A stretch of DNA of 64,000 nucleotides from Halobacillus kuroshimensis DSM 18393. Its GTDB lineage: Bacteria; Bacillota; Bacilli; Bacillales; Halobacillaceae. The stretch is from the NCBI RefSeq assembly GCF_000425705.1, contig NZ_AUDY01000014.1, forward strand, positions 62,001 to 126,000, given 5' to 3'. This document shows positions 49,764-59,178 of the stretch, one piece after another. Each line of letters begins with the position of its first letter. Position 1 is the first letter of the stretch. A program made the translations under genes and the position numbers. Under the pieces are notes generated by a model. That model made no database searches. It was not told where the DNA came from and worked only from the letters and a program-made list of their open reading frames with translations.

Positions 49764-51116
49764 ATGAAAAAACAGAACCTTGTTGTCGTAGGTGGAGGAA
49801 GCACGTATACAATCGGAATGATCATGAGTCTTATTGCTGAAAAAGAACAATTTCCATTGAAAACGATTACTTTTTACGACACGAATGCAGAGCGGCAGGA
49901 AAAGATCGCTAAAGCCTCTGAAATTATCCTGCGCGATAAATATCCAGAGCTGGAGAGCTTTCACTATACAACGGACAAAACAGAAGCCCTGAAAAATGCT
50001 GATTTTGTTTTTGTCCAGATCCGCACTGGCGGATTGGCTATGCGTGAGAAAGATGAACAGATTCCTCTTCAGTATGGAGCTGTTGGTCAGGAAACATGTG
50101 GGCCGGGGGGGATGGCTTATGGACTGCGTTCCATCAGAGACATGATTGAACTCGTGCAGGACATCCGCCACTATTCTCCTGATGCGTGGATTTTAAACTA
50201 TACCAACCCTGCTGCTATTGTAGCGGAAGCGCTGCGCCGGGAATTCCCGGATGACAAAAAACTCCTGAACATCTGCGACATGCCTGCAGCGATCATGGTT
50301 AGTTACGCTGGGATTCTTGGGAAAGATGTCTTTGACTTAGTGCCGGAATACTTCGGACTTAACCATTTCGGCTGGTTTACAAGAATTTCTGATAAAGACG
50401 GAAATGATCATACAGACACCATTAAGCGTGCCATCACTGAAGATGGTTTCATCCCTGAGGATGCGGAGATTGCAAACGACCCGTCCTGGATTAAAACGTT
50501 TAAACAGGTGGAGCAGATGGTCACTGATTTTCCAGAGTTTCTCCCCAACACGTACTTGCAGTATTACCTTTACCCAACCCAGATGGTCGAGAAGGAAGAC
50601 CCGGCAAACACCCGTGCCCGCCAAGTAATCAATGGTCGTGAAAAACGAGTGCATACACTGGCTGATCAAATCATCGCTGATGGTACAACGGACAATGTGG
50701 AATTAGAAGTCGACATTCACGGACGTTATATGATTCGAGTGGCTGCATCCATGGCTTACAATAATGGAGACATCTTTATTGTCATGGTCGAAAACAACGG
50801 AACGATCGCCAATCTTCCAGATGATGCGATGGTAGAAGTCCCGGCTATGATTACGAATCGTGGACCGAAGCCATTTGCTGTGGGACATATTTCTACTTTC
50901 TACAAAGGGCTCATTGAAGGACAGCTCGGTTATGAGAAGCTCGTCGTAGACGCTTACTATGAGAACAGTTATGAAAAAGCGTTACAAGCTCTGACTTTAA
51001 ACCGCACCGTAGTCGATGCCCCTCGTGCCCGCCAAATTCTCGATGATATGATCGAATCCAATCAGAGTTACTGGCCGGAGCTTCATCGAAGCAAGCAGCT
51101 TGTTACATCCAAATAA
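49764..51116 (+). CDS. GH4 6-phospho-alpha-glucosidase (GlvA/MalA-like)
   Basis: This NAD- and metal-dependent glycoside hydrolase family 4 enzyme (450 residues) cleaves phosphorylated disaccharides taken up by the PTS. The Rossmann start LVVVGGGSTYTIGMI, GAVGQETCGPGGMAYGLRSI, the metal-binding ILNYTNPAAIV, NICDMP and FGLNHFGWFTRI, and LPNTYLQYYLYP are visible. The cysteine and histidine positions of GlvA are present. It resembles B. subtilis GlvA more than beta-glucosidase LicH, so maltose or a related alpha-glucoside phosphate is the likely substrate. GGAGG precedes ATG 49764. It is followed by a matching EIICB transporter. Confidence 0.88.
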   Translation: MKKQNLVVVGGGSTYTIGMIMSLIAEKEQFPLKTITFYDTNAERQEKIAKASEIILRDKYPELESFHYTTDKTEALKNADFVFVQIRTGGLAMREKDEQIPLQYGAVGQETCGPGGMAYGLRSIRDMIELVQDIRHYSPDAWILNYTNPAAIVAEALRREFPDDKKLLNICDMPAAIMVSYAGILGKDVFDLVPEYFGLNHFGWFTRISDKDGNDHTDTIKRAITEDGFIPEDAEIANDPSWIKTFKQVEQMVTDFPEFLPNTYLQYYLYPTQMVEKEDPANTRARQVINGREKRVHTLADQIIADGTTDNVELEVDIHGRYMIRVAASMAYNNGDIFIVMVENNGTIANLPDDAMVEVPAMITNRGPKPFAVGHISTFYKGLIEGQLGYEKLVVDAYYENSYEKALQALTLNRTVVDAPRARQILDDMIESNQSYWPELHRSKQLVTSK

Positions 51117-51160
51117 TAGAGGCGTCCCCGGCCCATTCCGGGGCTGCTTCATCCATTATA

Positions 51161-51173
51161 GGAAAGCGTTTCC
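51161..51173 (+). promoter_or_regulatory. cre-like site between the glucosidase and transporter genes
   Basis: GGAAAGCGTTTCC is a near-palindrome that fits the core of CcpA sites. It lies 19 bases before the EIICB start; a CCCCGG/CCGGGG hairpin at 51125-51142 has no T-run and may only stabilise mRNA ends. Confidence 0.55.
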
Positions 51174-51191
51174 TTAAAAGGAGGATATGAA

Positions 51192-52760
51192 GTGAAGAAA
51201 TACTTTGGCAGCCTGCAGAAGTTTGGAAAGTCCTTGATGGTCCCTGTAGCTCTTCTACCCGCCGCTGGTATATTACTCGGTTTAGGAGCTGCGCTTACCG
51301 GACCGCTTGCCGATACGCTTACATTTTTACAAAATGATGTGGTACAGCTGATCGGAAGTGGCATGTCGGATATTGGAATAAGTATTTTTAATAACCTTGC
51401 TGTTATATTCGCTATTGGAGTAGCCATTGGTTTAACCGGTGGGTCAGGTATTGCAGCTTTGGCAGCTTTATTGGGATACATCATTATGAACAAGACAATT
51501 TCCTTTGCACTTAACATCACACCGGAGCTGGTAACGGAGAGCGGTGAATATGGGATGGCCCTTGGAATCCCAACATTGGAAACCGGGGTTCTCGGAGGGA
51601 TCATCGTAGGTTTACTGGCCGTTTGGATTTATAATAAATTTCATGAATTTGACCCGCCTGAAGTGCTTGGTTTTTTTGCTGGGGACCGTTCAGTAGGGAT
51701 AGCCATGGTCTTTTCATCCATCTTTCTGGCATTAGCGATGATGATTATATGGCCTCCTATACAAGGGGGAATCAATGCAGTGGCAAACGTCATTGCCAAC
51801 GGATCCACTAATCCGCTTTATATCGGACTTTACGGTTTCTTAGAGCGTGCCCTCATTCCAACTGGTCTACACCATATTTGGTATGCGCCTTTCCTTTGGA
51901 CATCCTTAGGTGGGACAGCAGAAGTAGCAGGAACGGCAGTCTCTGGTGATCAATACATCTTTCTTGCTCAAATTGCAGAAGGAGTGGAAGTAACTGCGGG
52001 ACGCTTTATGGCAGGGAAGTTTCCGGTTATCATGTTTGGACTTTTAGGTGCCGCGCTCGCTATGTACCGCCGGGCAGACAGGAAAAATCAGCCGGTCGTT
52101 AAAGGGATGCTGATTGCCGCGGCAGGCACAGCCTTCTTAACCGGAATCACAGAGCCTATTGAATTCACTTTCTTATTTGTAGCGCCCGTCTTATTTGTTT
52201 TCCACGCACTGTTAGCAGGGGTTTCTTTTGCGGCAATGTATATGCTTGATGTCCATCTGGGCTGGGCTGGAGGATCAGGCTTCATTGATTTCATTCTGGT
52301 AAATGCCATTCCGGGAACGGGGAATTGGTGGATGAACCTGGCAGCTGGAGCTATATTCTTTGTCATCTATTACTTTACTTTTTCATTCGCCATCAAAAAA
52401 TGGGATCTGGCCACACCTGGTCGGGGTGGTCAGGAGAATAAGCTTTACACTCGTAAAGACTTCAATGAGCAGAAGCAGGACAAGAAAAAAGGTGGGAAAT
52501 CCACACAGACGAGAGAAACGGCAGCAGCTATTATGGAAGCCTTAGGCGGTGAAGATAATTTAAAGCATGTAGATGCCTGTTTTACTCGATTAAGAGTGGA
52601 AGTGTCAAAAGTTGATCAGATTGATGAAGGTCGATTGAAGGAGCTTGGAGCCGCAGGAGTAGTGAAGGTTGATCAGAATATTCAAGCTATTTTCGGTGGA
52701 CGTTCAGACTTGTACAAAAATGAAATCAACCGGATCATTAAGGAATCCAATGCTTCTTAA
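51192..52760 (+). CDS. PTS sugar transporter EIICB (glucose / alpha-glucoside family)
   Basis: The GTG at 51192 has AAGGAGG seven bases upstream. In 522 residues the EIIC membrane domain (1-410) has SLMVPVALLPAAGILLGLGA and the sugar-site motif GITEPIEFTFLFVAPVLF. A Lys/Gln-rich linker leads to EIIB (about 435-522), with the phosphorylated cysteine in LKHVDACFTRLRV. No EIIA is encoded nearby, so it must use an EIIA-Glc made elsewhere, as B. subtilis GlvC and MalP do. It is cotranscribed with the GH4 enzyme, which would act on its product. Confidence 0.9.
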   Translation: MKKYFGSLQKFGKSLMVPVALLPAAGILLGLGAALTGPLADTLTFLQNDVVQLIGSGMSDIGISIFNNLAVIFAIGVAIGLTGGSGIAALAALLGYIIMNKTISFALNITPELVTESGEYGMALGIPTLETGVLGGIIVGLLAVWIYNKFHEFDPPEVLGFFAGDRSVGIAMVFSSIFLALAMMIIWPPIQGGINAVANVIANGSTNPLYIGLYGFLERALIPTGLHHIWYAPFLWTSLGGTAEVAGTAVSGDQYIFLAQIAEGVEVTAGRFMAGKFPVIMFGLLGAALAMYRRADRKNQPVVKGMLIAAAGTAFLTGITEPIEFTFLFVAPVLFVFHALLAGVSFAAMYMLDVHLGWAGGSGFIDFILVNAIPGTGNWWMNLAAGAIFFVIYYFTFSFAIKKWDLATPGRGGQENKLYTRKDFNEQKQDKKKGGKSTQTRETAAAIMEALGGEDNLKHVDACFTRLRVEVSKVDQIDEGRLKELGAAGVVKVDQNIQAIFGGRSDLYKNEINRIIKESNAS

Positions 52761-52810
52761 CGTATGAAGACACACAGTTTCCCGAGAAGAAAACTGTAAA
52801 AGAAAAACGA

Positions 52811-52844
52811 AAAAGGCTGCGCCGTTGAAGGCGCAGCCTTTTTG
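52811..52844. terminator. Bidirectional terminator between EIICB and murB genes
   Basis: AAAGGCTGCGCC and GGCGCAGCCTTT form a perfect stem with a six-base loop and flanking runs. Confidence 0.9.
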
Positions 52845-53765
52845 TTATTCTTTATCTTCACCGATGATGCGGACCTCACGCTCAAGGTCTACACCGAATT
52901 TCTCTTTAACAGTTTTCTGCACATGCTCGATCAGCGAGATGTAGTCAGTAGTCGAGGCATTATCCTTATTCACGATAAATCCGGCGTGTTTCGTGGAAAC
53001 TTCCGCTCCGCCGATGTTCGTTCCCTGAAGGTTGCTGTCTTGAATCAGTTTCCCTGCGAAATAACCAGGCGGTCGTTTGAATACACTGCCGCAGGATGGA
53101 TATTCAAGCGGCTGTTTGGATTCTCTTTTAAACGTCAGGTCATCCATAATTTCTTTAATCTCTTCACGGGTGCCAGGGGTCAGGCGGAAACACGCCTCCA
53201 CAACAATGTCTCCCCGATCAGGGATATTACTGGTACGGTAATCAAGGTCGAGCTCGGAAGCCATGCGTTTTACGAGTCTGCCTTCCTTGTCGACCACATA
53301 AGCATGATCAAGAACATCTTTGATTTCTCCGCCATAGGCACCAGCGTTCATATACAACGCGCCCCCGACCGTCCCGGGGATGCCACAGGCGAATTCCAGT
53401 CCGGCTAACTGCTTTTCAAGTGCAAAACGGGAAGCATCAATGATTCGCGCTCCACTTTGAGCTGTCACCATTTCCTCGTCTGCATCAATGGAGTTCAAGT
53501 GTTTTAAATTGATGACAATCCCGCGGATCCCTCCATCCTTAATGATAAGGTTGGATCCATTGCCCAATAATGTGAAGGGGATTTCATCCTCGTTGGACAG
53601 CTTAACGACATTTTGAATTTCCTCGTAAGACGTCGGCGTGATAAAAAAGTCCGCTCTGCCGCCCAGTTTCGTGTAGAGGTGGTCCTTCAATGGTTCATCG
53701 ACTTTGACGTTTTCCTCTTTGACAAGGTTTAACAGTTTATTATAAATCATTTGTTTTTTTTCCAT
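52845..53765 (-). CDS. murB: UDP-N-acetylenolpyruvoylglucosamine reductase
   Basis: MurB reduces UDP-GlcNAc-enolpyruvate to UDP-MurNAc with NADPH and FAD in peptidoglycan synthesis. ATG 53763-53765 ([20 protein letters not shown]) is spaced six bases from GGACGG; upstream in-frame codons are discarded. In 306 residues FAD-binding segments [11 protein letters not shown] and [20 protein letters not shown] and the catalytic serine in [17 protein letters not shown] are present. The length and lack of the extra C-terminal loop make it a type II MurB, as in B. subtilis. It is alone on this strand. Confidence 0.95.
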   Translation of the reverse strand: MEKKQMIYNKLLNLVKEENVKVDEPLKDHLYTKLGGRADFFITPTSYEEIQNVVKLSNEDEIPFTLLGNGSNLIIKDGGIRGIVINLKHLNSIDADEEMVTAQSGARIIDASRFALEKQLAGLEFACGIPGTVGGALYMNAGAYGGEIKDVLDHAYVVDKEGRLVKRMASELDLDYRTSNIPDRGDIVVEACFRLTPGTREEIKEIMDDLTFKRESKQPLEYPSCGSVFKRPPGYFAGKLIQDSNLQGTNIGGAEVSTKHAGFIVNKDNASTTDYISLIEHVQKTVKEKFGVDLEREVRIIGEDKE

Positions 53766-54012
53766 AAACATCCGTCCTATTTTTTTGGTTTCCTCTAAGC
53801 AGTTACGTACATTCCAAGTAGGTTCAGACCGGCTTGTTTGTAACAGTTTATGACACGGACGCCGGTAGAGTGCGTTTTCCATTTTCACAGTCACGTTTAT
53901 TATTTTATCACAAATTCAGGGGAACATTGAGTAGGAATTTCCTCATGGAGACCTTGGATACAGGATAAAGGCCCGGCATTTGTAAAACCTAAGTCTATAG
54001 GAGGTGTAGGAA

Positions 54013-54171
54013 ATGGCACTTGATGTCCGTTGTGAGGTTAAAAACTGTGTATATAACAAAAATGGCTCGGCCTGTGGTGCTGATGAGATTTTCGTTGTCA
54101 GCCATAAGGGAACCAAAGCCACCAACAGTGAAGAAACCGATTGTAAAACGTTTAAACCGGCAAATGTGTAA
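54013..54171 (+). CDS. DUF1540 small cysteine-rich protein
   Basis: A 52-residue protein (MALDVRCEVKNCVYNKNGSA at the start) with four cysteines in the DUF1540 spacing: C-x4-C, C in ACGADEI and C in ETDCKTF. TAGGAGGTG precedes ATG 54013 and a strong terminator follows, so it is a compact single-gene unit. These proteins probably bind a metal ion; the function is unknown, and in several bacilli they are sporulation-linked. It is shorter than the usual annotation cut-off but well supported. Confidence 0.82.
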   Translation: MALDVRCEVKNCVYNKNGSACGADEIFVVSHKGTKATNSEETDCKTFKPANV

Positions 54172-54182
54172 CTTCCTATAGA

Positions 54183-54211
54183 AGAAGGCCTGTGTAGCTG
54201 CAGGCCTTTTT
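54183..54211 (+). terminator. Terminator after the DUF1540 gene
   Basis: AAGGCCTG and CAGGCCTT pair around a short loop, followed by a T-run. Confidence 0.85.
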
Positions 54212-54227
54212 TTCTTATTTTTCCCTC

Positions 54228-54241
54228 CTGGAAAGCGCTTC
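54228..54241 (+). promoter_or_regulatory. Candidate cre site upstream of ilvD
   Basis: GGAAAGCGCTTCAA matches the cre consensus core (AAAGCGCTT) but deviates at the edges. It lies about 120 bases before ilvD. No T-box or other leader structure was seen in 54212-54363. Confidence 0.4.
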
Positions 54242-54363
54242 AATTATGCGGAAGGTTCACTATATTCAGAAAAGTCATTGCCAAGAGGGGCTCTTGTTAG
54301 TATCATCATGATAAGTTGTTTCCTAACGATAGAATAGATAAAAAGCAATGAGGGGTGTAAGGG

Positions 54364-56064
54364 ATGGACAAGACTAAAAAAGATTTGAGAATCAGAAGTA
54401 AAGTCATCAGTGAGGGTGTCAACCGGGTTCCGAACCGTTCGATGTTGAGAGCAGTCGGGTTTAAGGATGAGGATTTTAAAAAGCCGATGATCGGCATCGC
54501 CAGCACATGGAGTGAAGTAACCCCATGTAACGTACATATTGATAAACTGGCTGAACAGGCCAAGGGTGGAGCTTCAGACAATGGCGGAGCCCCTATGATT
54601 TTTAATACCATTACAGTTGCTGACGGAATTGCAATGGGGCATGAAGGAATGTTTTATTCCCTTCCAAGCCGTGAAGTCATTGCGGATTCCATCGAAACCG
54701 TTACAAATGCGGAGCGTCTGGATGGAATTGTAGCGATCGGAGGCTGTGATAAAACAACACCTGGATGCCTGATTTCACTCGGCCGGCTGAACGTTCCATC
54801 GGTCTATGTCTATGGAGGTACCATCCAGCCGGGTAAGCTTGACGGGGAAGATATTGATATTGTCTCCTCTTTTGAAGCGGTTGGTCAGTATCATGAAGGC
54901 AGTATCGATGAAGAACAGCTGCACAGAGTGGAATGCCATGCCTGTCCAGGCGCCGGTGCGTGCGGAGGAATGTACACAGCCAATACGATGGCTTCCGCGG
55001 TAGAGGCTCTTGGAATGAGCATCCCTGGATCTTCCTCCACGCCTGCCGTTCATGACTATAAGGAAAACGAATGCCGTCAGGCAGGAGAGCTTGTTGTTGA
55101 GCTGCTTGAGAAAGAAATCTATCCTCGTGATATCATGACAAAAGAAGCGTTCGAAAATGCGATTACGGTTGTCATGGCCCTTGGAGGTTCGACCAACGCG
55201 TTTCTCCACCTTCTGGCTATGGCTCATTCGGCAGGTGTCGATCTTGATCTGGATGACTTTGAGCGCATCCGTCAGGAAGTTCCTCACATTGCCGATATGA
55301 AGCCTAGCGGGAAATATGTGATGCAGGACCTGTATGAAAGCGGCGGTGTGCCCGCGGTTATGAAGCTCCTATTGGAAGAAGGACTGCTTCATGGAGACTG
55401 CTTGACGGTAACCGGGAAAACAGTAGCGGAAAACCTGGCAGAAGTTCCATCACTGAAAGAAGGCCAGAAAGTTATTGTTCCGTTTGATAAGCCGATCAAG
55501 CCGAAAGGTCCTTTAGTCGTTTTGAAAGGGAATCTGGCCCCGGAGGGCGCTGTAGCCAAAATGTCAGGTCAGAAGATCAGCCGGTTTGAAGGTCCTGCTA
55601 AAGTGTATAACAGTGAAGAAGAAGCAACCAATGCCATCGTCGGGGATGACGTTCAGGAAGGCGATGTCGTTGTCATCCGTAATGTAGGTCCAAAAGGAGG
55701 ACCTGGAATGCCGGAGATGCTTTCCATAACGGCTATGATTGTAGGGAAAGGCCTGGGAGGAAAAGTGGCCTTGATTACCGACGGCCGTTTCTCAGGGGGG
55801 TCCCACGGGTTCGTCATCGGCCACGTTGCCCCGGAAGCCTTTGTCGGGGGACCGATCGGCCTTCTGGAAACCGGAGATACCATCACTATAGACAGTGATA
55901 CCCAGCAGATTAATTTTGAAGTCAGTGATGAAGAATACGAACGACGTAAGCAGGCATGGGTAAAACCTGAACCGAAGCATAAAACAGGGGTCCTGGCTAA
56001 ATACGCCCGCCTTGTATCTTCTTCTGCCAAAGGGGCCGTTACTGACCTCGATTTAGACGGATAA
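54364..56064 (+). CDS. ilvD: Dihydroxy-acid dehydratase
   Basis: IlvD dehydrates dihydroxy acids to the 2-keto acid precursors of valine, isoleucine and coenzyme A. The 566-residue protein has the iron-sulfur cluster ligands in [13 protein letters not shown] and [38 protein letters not shown] and the C-terminal [20 protein letters not shown] are also present. The other branched-chain genes are not in the window, so ilvD stands alone here. GAGGGG precedes ATG 54364, and a terminator follows directly. Confidence 0.96.
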   Translation: MDKTKKDLRIRSKVISEGVNRVPNRSMLRAVGFKDEDFKKPMIGIASTWSEVTPCNVHIDKLAEQAKGGASDNGGAPMIFNTITVADGIAMGHEGMFYSLPSREVIADSIETVTNAERLDGIVAIGGCDKTTPGCLISLGRLNVPSVYVYGGTIQPGKLDGEDIDIVSSFEAVGQYHEGSIDEEQLHRVECHACPGAGACGGMYTANTMASAVEALGMSIPGSSSTPAVHDYKENECRQAGELVVELLEKEIYPRDIMTKEAFENAITVVMALGGSTNAFLHLLAMAHSAGVDLDLDDFERIRQEVPHIADMKPSGKYVMQDLYESGGVPAVMKLLLEEGLLHGDCLTVTGKTVAENLAEVPSLKEGQKVIVPFDKPIKPKGPLVVLKGNLAPEGAVAKMSGQKISRFEGPAKVYNSEEEATNAIVGDDVQEGDVVVIRNVGPKGGPGMPEMLSITAMIVGKGLGGKVALITDGRFSGGSHGFVIGHVAPEAFVGGPIGLLETGDTITIDSDTQQINFEVSDEEYERRKQAWVKPEPKHKTGVLAKYARLVSSSAKGAVTDLDLDG

Positions 56065-56070
56065 CATCTC

Positions 56071-56100
56071 ATCCCACTCTCTCAGAGAGTGGGATTCTTT
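56071..56100 (+). terminator. Terminator after ilvD
   Basis: ATCCCACTCTC and GAGAGTGGGAT form a perfect stem followed by TCTTT. Confidence 0.8.
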
Positions 56101-56175
56101 GATCCATCAGGATGAGGGACTCGGCAGGTATATGGATCAGGGCATCGAAATACATAGAGGTAAGGGGAGTGGAAG

Positions 56176-56748
56176 ATGAAAATAGCATGGATAAGACACG
56201 GAAGTACGTCATGGAATAAAGAAAAACGGGCTCAGGGCGGCTCAGATATCCCGTTGGATGACGAAGGGAATCAACAGGCAGCCCTGCTTTCCACACGGCT
56301 TGGGAAAGAGAGCTGGGATGTGTTGTACAGCAGTCCATTGAAGAGAGCTGTGCAGACAGCCCAGGCCGCTGCAGACGAGCTGAATGTCACGATTCATCTG
56401 GATGAACGTCTGCAGGAAGTCGGCGGCGGACAAATCGAAGGGACGACAGAATCGGAAAGGATTGAGAAATGGGGGGAGGGGTGGCGTGATCTTGATCTGG
56501 GAAGAGAACCGGAAGAAGACGTGCTCAAGCGCTGCCGATCTTTCATAGATGATCTGAGGGCAGAGCATCAGGGGAAGCAGATATTGGTTGTGAGTCATGG
56601 CGGCATCATCAGCCAAATGCTGCACGTACTGGATCCGTCCCGTGTAAATGAAGAAACAATGAAAAACACGTCCATATCAGAAGTGGTGCTTCGTGACAAC
56701 CAATGGTCGTGTGAACGTTTCAACTGTACAAGGCACTTGGATATGTAA
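56176..56748 (+). CDS. Histidine phosphatase family protein
   Basis: This 190-residue phosphoglycerate-mutase-like phosphatase has the phosphohistidine motif IRHGSTSWN near the N terminus. SSPLKRAVQTAQA, with the catalytic arginine, and a second histidine in LVVSHGGIISQML follow. The substrate is unknown; family members include alpha-ribazole phosphatase and broad-specificity phosphatases. GGGGAG precedes ATG 56176. It has its own terminator, shared with the convergent VOC gene. Confidence 0.9.
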   Translation: MKIAWIRHGSTSWNKEKRAQGGSDIPLDDEGNQQAALLSTRLGKESWDVLYSSPLKRAVQTAQAAADELNVTIHLDERLQEVGGGQIEGTTESERIEKWGEGWRDLDLGREPEEDVLKRCRSFIDDLRAEHQGKQILVVSHGGIISQMLHVLDPSRVNEETMKNTSISEVVLRDNQWSCERFNCTRHLDM

Positions 56749-56790
56749 CAAAAAGGGTATTTGTAGACACTCATGGTAAAAAGGGATTGA

Positions 56791-56828
56791 AACGGCTGAC
56801 GAGAACGGTCTCGTCAGCCGTTTTTTTA
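56791..56828. terminator. Bidirectional terminator between phosphatase and VOC genes
   Basis: AACGGCTGACGAGA and TCTCGTCAGCCGTT pair perfectly over a four-base loop (ACGG) and are followed by a T-run. Confidence 0.9.
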
Positions 56829-57236
56829 TTCTTTCGTATAGTTCAAATCCCAAGTAATTCCATAGGAGTCTTTCACTTTAGCGAACGTGGCGCCCCAGAA
56901 CGTATCCTGCAGTTCCATGATGACCGTCCCTTTGTCTTTCAGTCGGTTGTAAATCGTTTCAATTTCTTCCGGACTGTCCATTTCCAAAGCCATCGATATG
57001 TTGCTTCCAACTTCAACCTGCTGATCGAGAAAAGAATCAGAGACCATGAAAAAGAGCGGGCCTTTTTTAAAACGGGCATGCATGAGACGATCATCCATTT
57101 CAGGCGGCGTATCAAAATCTGCCTCTCCAAACGTCTGCCGGTCTGTAACCTCACCTTCGAATATTTCTTTGTAATGATTCAATGCTTCTTCTGCCTGACC
57201 ATTAAAAGTAAAATACGGGGTAGCTTGATGTTTCAT
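56826..57236 (-). CDS. VOC superfamily (PhnB/YjdN-like) protein
   Basis: ATG 57234-57236 (MKHQATPYFTFNGQAEEALN) has AAAGGAG ten bases upstream. The 136-residue protein has the PhnB-type glyoxalase fold: a paired beta-alpha-beta-beta-beta unit with YKEIFEGEV, LMHARFKKGPLFFMVSDSF and DTFWGATFAKVKDSYGITWD. Members bind small molecules or metals; some detoxify electrophiles. Its promoter carries a long perfect palindrome, so an unlinked repressor probably controls it. Confidence 0.85.
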   Translation of the reverse strand: MKHQATPYFTFNGQAEEALNHYKEIFEGEVTDRQTFGEADFDTPPEMDDRLMHARFKKGPLFFMVSDSFLDQQVEVGSNISMALEMDSPEEIETIYNRLKDKGTVIMELQDTFWGATFAKVKDSYGITWDLNYTKE

Positions 57237-57270
57237 TGTGAACACTCCTTTTCTATTTGAGTCTAAAAAC

Positions 57271-57316
57271 AGTATAGCGGTTCTTTCTTAACAAAACAAG
57301 AACATTCGTTCTTGTT
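57271..57316 (-). promoter_or_regulatory. VOC gene promoter with 9-bp-arm palindrome
   Basis: On the minus strand TTGTTT (57294-57299), a 17-base spacer and TATACT (57271-57276) form the promoter. AACAAGAAC (57295-57303), ATTC and GTTCTTGTT (57308-57316) form a perfect palindrome over the -35 box. Its core GAAC-N4-GTTC also resembles a LexA box. Confidence 0.65.
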
Positions 57317-57492
57317 TTTCTGTAATAGTACAGCTCGTTCGATTAGAAATGGACACCGCTTACAAAGGAAGTATAGCATGACTGCGGATCCCCAAGCAGA
57401 AAGTAAAAAAATACTTCACAACGCTTTACATTCCTGTATCAAGGTATTTTACATAGGCTTACATACAAATATAAAAAATTTTCAAAAAACGG

Positions 57493-57556
57493 TTGCAATT
57501 TCCTGTTGGTCAAAGTAAACTGTACCATAACAGATAAACAAAACAATTTCTGTTAT
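57493..57556 (+). promoter_or_regulatory. Promoter and inverted repeat before the YhfH-like gene
   Basis: TTGCAA (57493-57498), a 17-base spacer and TAAACT (57516-57521) form a promoter. ATAACAGA (57527-57534) and TCTGTTAT (57549-57556) are inverted half-sites downstream of it. The stretch 57317-57492 shows no gene. Confidence 0.55.
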
Positions 57557-57574
57557 AACAAAGGAGGAAAAATA

Positions 57575-57691
57575 ATGAATCATCCGAAAACTGTTTCTGT
57601 CCCATGTCCGCAATGTGGTTCTGAAGTTGAAAATCATCATTACACGTATATGTTGGAATGCGATCACTGTCTGTCTAAAAGGGAAGAATAA
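57575..57691 (+). CDS. YhfH-like small zinc-ribbon protein
   Basis: A 38-residue protein (MNHPKTVSVPCPQCGSEVEN at the start) with two CxxC knuckles, CPQCG and CDHCL, which should hold one zinc ion. AAAGGAGG lies eight bases before ATG 57575. Small proteins of this type in Bacillus are annotated YhfH; no function is known. Four TAACAGA half-sites surround the gene, two before and two between it and isocitrate lyase, pointing to common control of both. Confidence 0.7.
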   Translation: MNHPKTVSVPCPQCGSEVENHHYTYMLECDHCLSKREE

Positions 57692-57700
57692 TTTTTGCCA

Positions 57701-57750
57701 TTTCTGTTATATATCAGATTTATAATTTGGTTTTTATTATGTAACAGAAA
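57701..57750 (+). promoter_or_regulatory. Second TAACAGA inverted repeat, upstream of aceA
   Basis: TTTCTGTTAT (57701-57710) and TAACAGAAA (57742-57750) are inverted half-sites identical in core to those before the YhfH-like gene. They bracket an AT-rich stretch containing TATAAT (57721-57726), so a bound regulator would cover the aceA promoter. Confidence 0.55.
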
Positions 57751-57773
57751 GATATTTGAAAGGGGATGGAGAA

Positions 57774-59060
57774 ATGAACGAACGTGTTGAAAAACTGAAA
57801 AAAAGCTGGAAAGAGGATGAGCGGTGGAATGGCATTGAAAGACCTTACGAAGCTGAAGAGGTCATTCGATTAAGAGGTTCGATTGACATCACACATACGC
57901 TGGCAGAGAATGGTGCCCGTAAACTTTGGAGTCTTCTTCATCAGGAAGAGTATGTGCATGCGCTGGGAGCTTTAACAGGGAATCAGGCGATGCAGCAGGT
58001 GAAAGCCGGATTAAAGGCTATATACTTAAGTGGATGGCAGGTCGCTGCCGATGCAAATCTTTCGGGGCAGATGTATCCGGATCAGAGCCTGTATCCTGCC
58101 AACAGCGTGCCCCAGGTCGTTAAGCGGATCAACCAGGCCCTCCAGAGAGCAGATCAGATTCACTATATGGAAGGCCGCGAGGAGATCGATTGGTTTGCAC
58201 CAATCGTTGCGGATGCGGAAGCTGGTTTTGGGGGACAACTGAATGTATTTGAATTAATGAAAGGAATGATTGAGGCCGGAGCGGCCGGGGTGCATTTTGA
58301 GGATCAGCTTTCCTCAGAGAAAAAATGCGGTCATCTTGGTGGAAAGGTGCTGCTCCCGACGCAGACGGCTGTCCGTAATTTGATTTCCGCCAGGTTTGCA
58401 GCTGACGTGATGGGAGTGCCTGCCTTGATCATAGCCAGAACGGATGCCAACGCTGCTGATCTCATTACCAGTGATATTGATGATCATGATGCCCCTTTCT
58501 TAACAGGGGAGAGGACATCTGAAGGCTTTTATAAAACAACCGCCGGGCTGGATCAGGCCATTGCCAGAGGGCTTGCGTATGCTCCTTATGCAGATCTGGT
58601 CTGGTGTGAAACTTCCGAGCCGGATCTGGAAGAAGCGCGGCGTTTTGCTGAAGCCATTCATGAAAAATTCCCTGGCAAACTGCTCGCCTACAATTGTTCT
58701 CCTTCGTTTAACTGGAAGAAGAAGCTGAACGATGAAACCATCGCCTCATTCCAGAGGGAGCTCGCGTCTATGGGGTATAAATTCCAATTTGTCACTCTAG
58801 CCGGCTTCCATGCCTTGAACCACAGTATGTTTGAGCTGGCCCGCCAATACAAAACTCATGGAATGGCCGCCTATTCACAATTGCAGCAGGCAGAGTTTGC
58901 AAGCGAAACACATGGATACTCAGCTACGCGCCATCAGAGGGAAGTCGGGACAGGGTATTTTGATGAAGTGGCTCAAGTCATTACTGGAGGGACATCCTCC
59001 ACAACCGCTTTGAAGGGATCGACCGAGACAGAACAGTTTTCCCAGACGATCCGTTCGTAG
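57774..59060 (+). CDS. aceA: Isocitrate lyase
   Basis: Isocitrate lyase splits isocitrate to glyoxylate and succinate, allowing growth on acetate or fatty acids. ATG 57774 ([20 protein letters not shown]) has AAAGGGG and GGAG upstream. In 428 residues the metal-binding and catalytic parts are visible: [20 protein letters not shown], the active-site [12 protein letters not shown] and YNCSPSFNW. Malate synthase is not in the window, so the shunt's second enzyme must be encoded elsewhere. A terminator follows the stop codon. Confidence 0.95.
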   Translation: MNERVEKLKKSWKEDERWNGIERPYEAEEVIRLRGSIDITHTLAENGARKLWSLLHQEEYVHALGALTGNQAMQQVKAGLKAIYLSGWQVAADANLSGQMYPDQSLYPANSVPQVVKRINQALQRADQIHYMEGREEIDWFAPIVADAEAGFGGQLNVFELMKGMIEAGAAGVHFEDQLSSEKKCGHLGGKVLLPTQTAVRNLISARFAADVMGVPALIIARTDANAADLITSDIDDHDAPFLTGERTSEGFYKTTAGLDQAIARGLAYAPYADLVWCETSEPDLEEARRFAEAIHEKFPGKLLAYNCSPSFNWKKKLNDETIASFQRELASMGYKFQFVTLAGFHALNHSMFELARQYKTHGMAAYSQLQQAEFASETHGYSATRHQREVGTGYFDEVAQVITGGTSSTTALKGSTETEQFSQTIRS

Positions 59061-59065
59061 TTAAA

Positions 59066-59094
59066 CGCCCGCCAATTTAATTGGCGGGTTTTTG
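59066..59094 (+). terminator. Terminator after aceA
   Basis: CCCGCCAAT-TTA-ATTGGCGGG followed by five T. Confidence 0.9.
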
Positions 59095-59178
59095 TGTGGG
59101 ACGACGTACAAAATCCGCCTAATGTAATAGGGTATGTTATCAAGCCTTTTCAGCGCTCTAAGAAACGGGAGTGATGAC

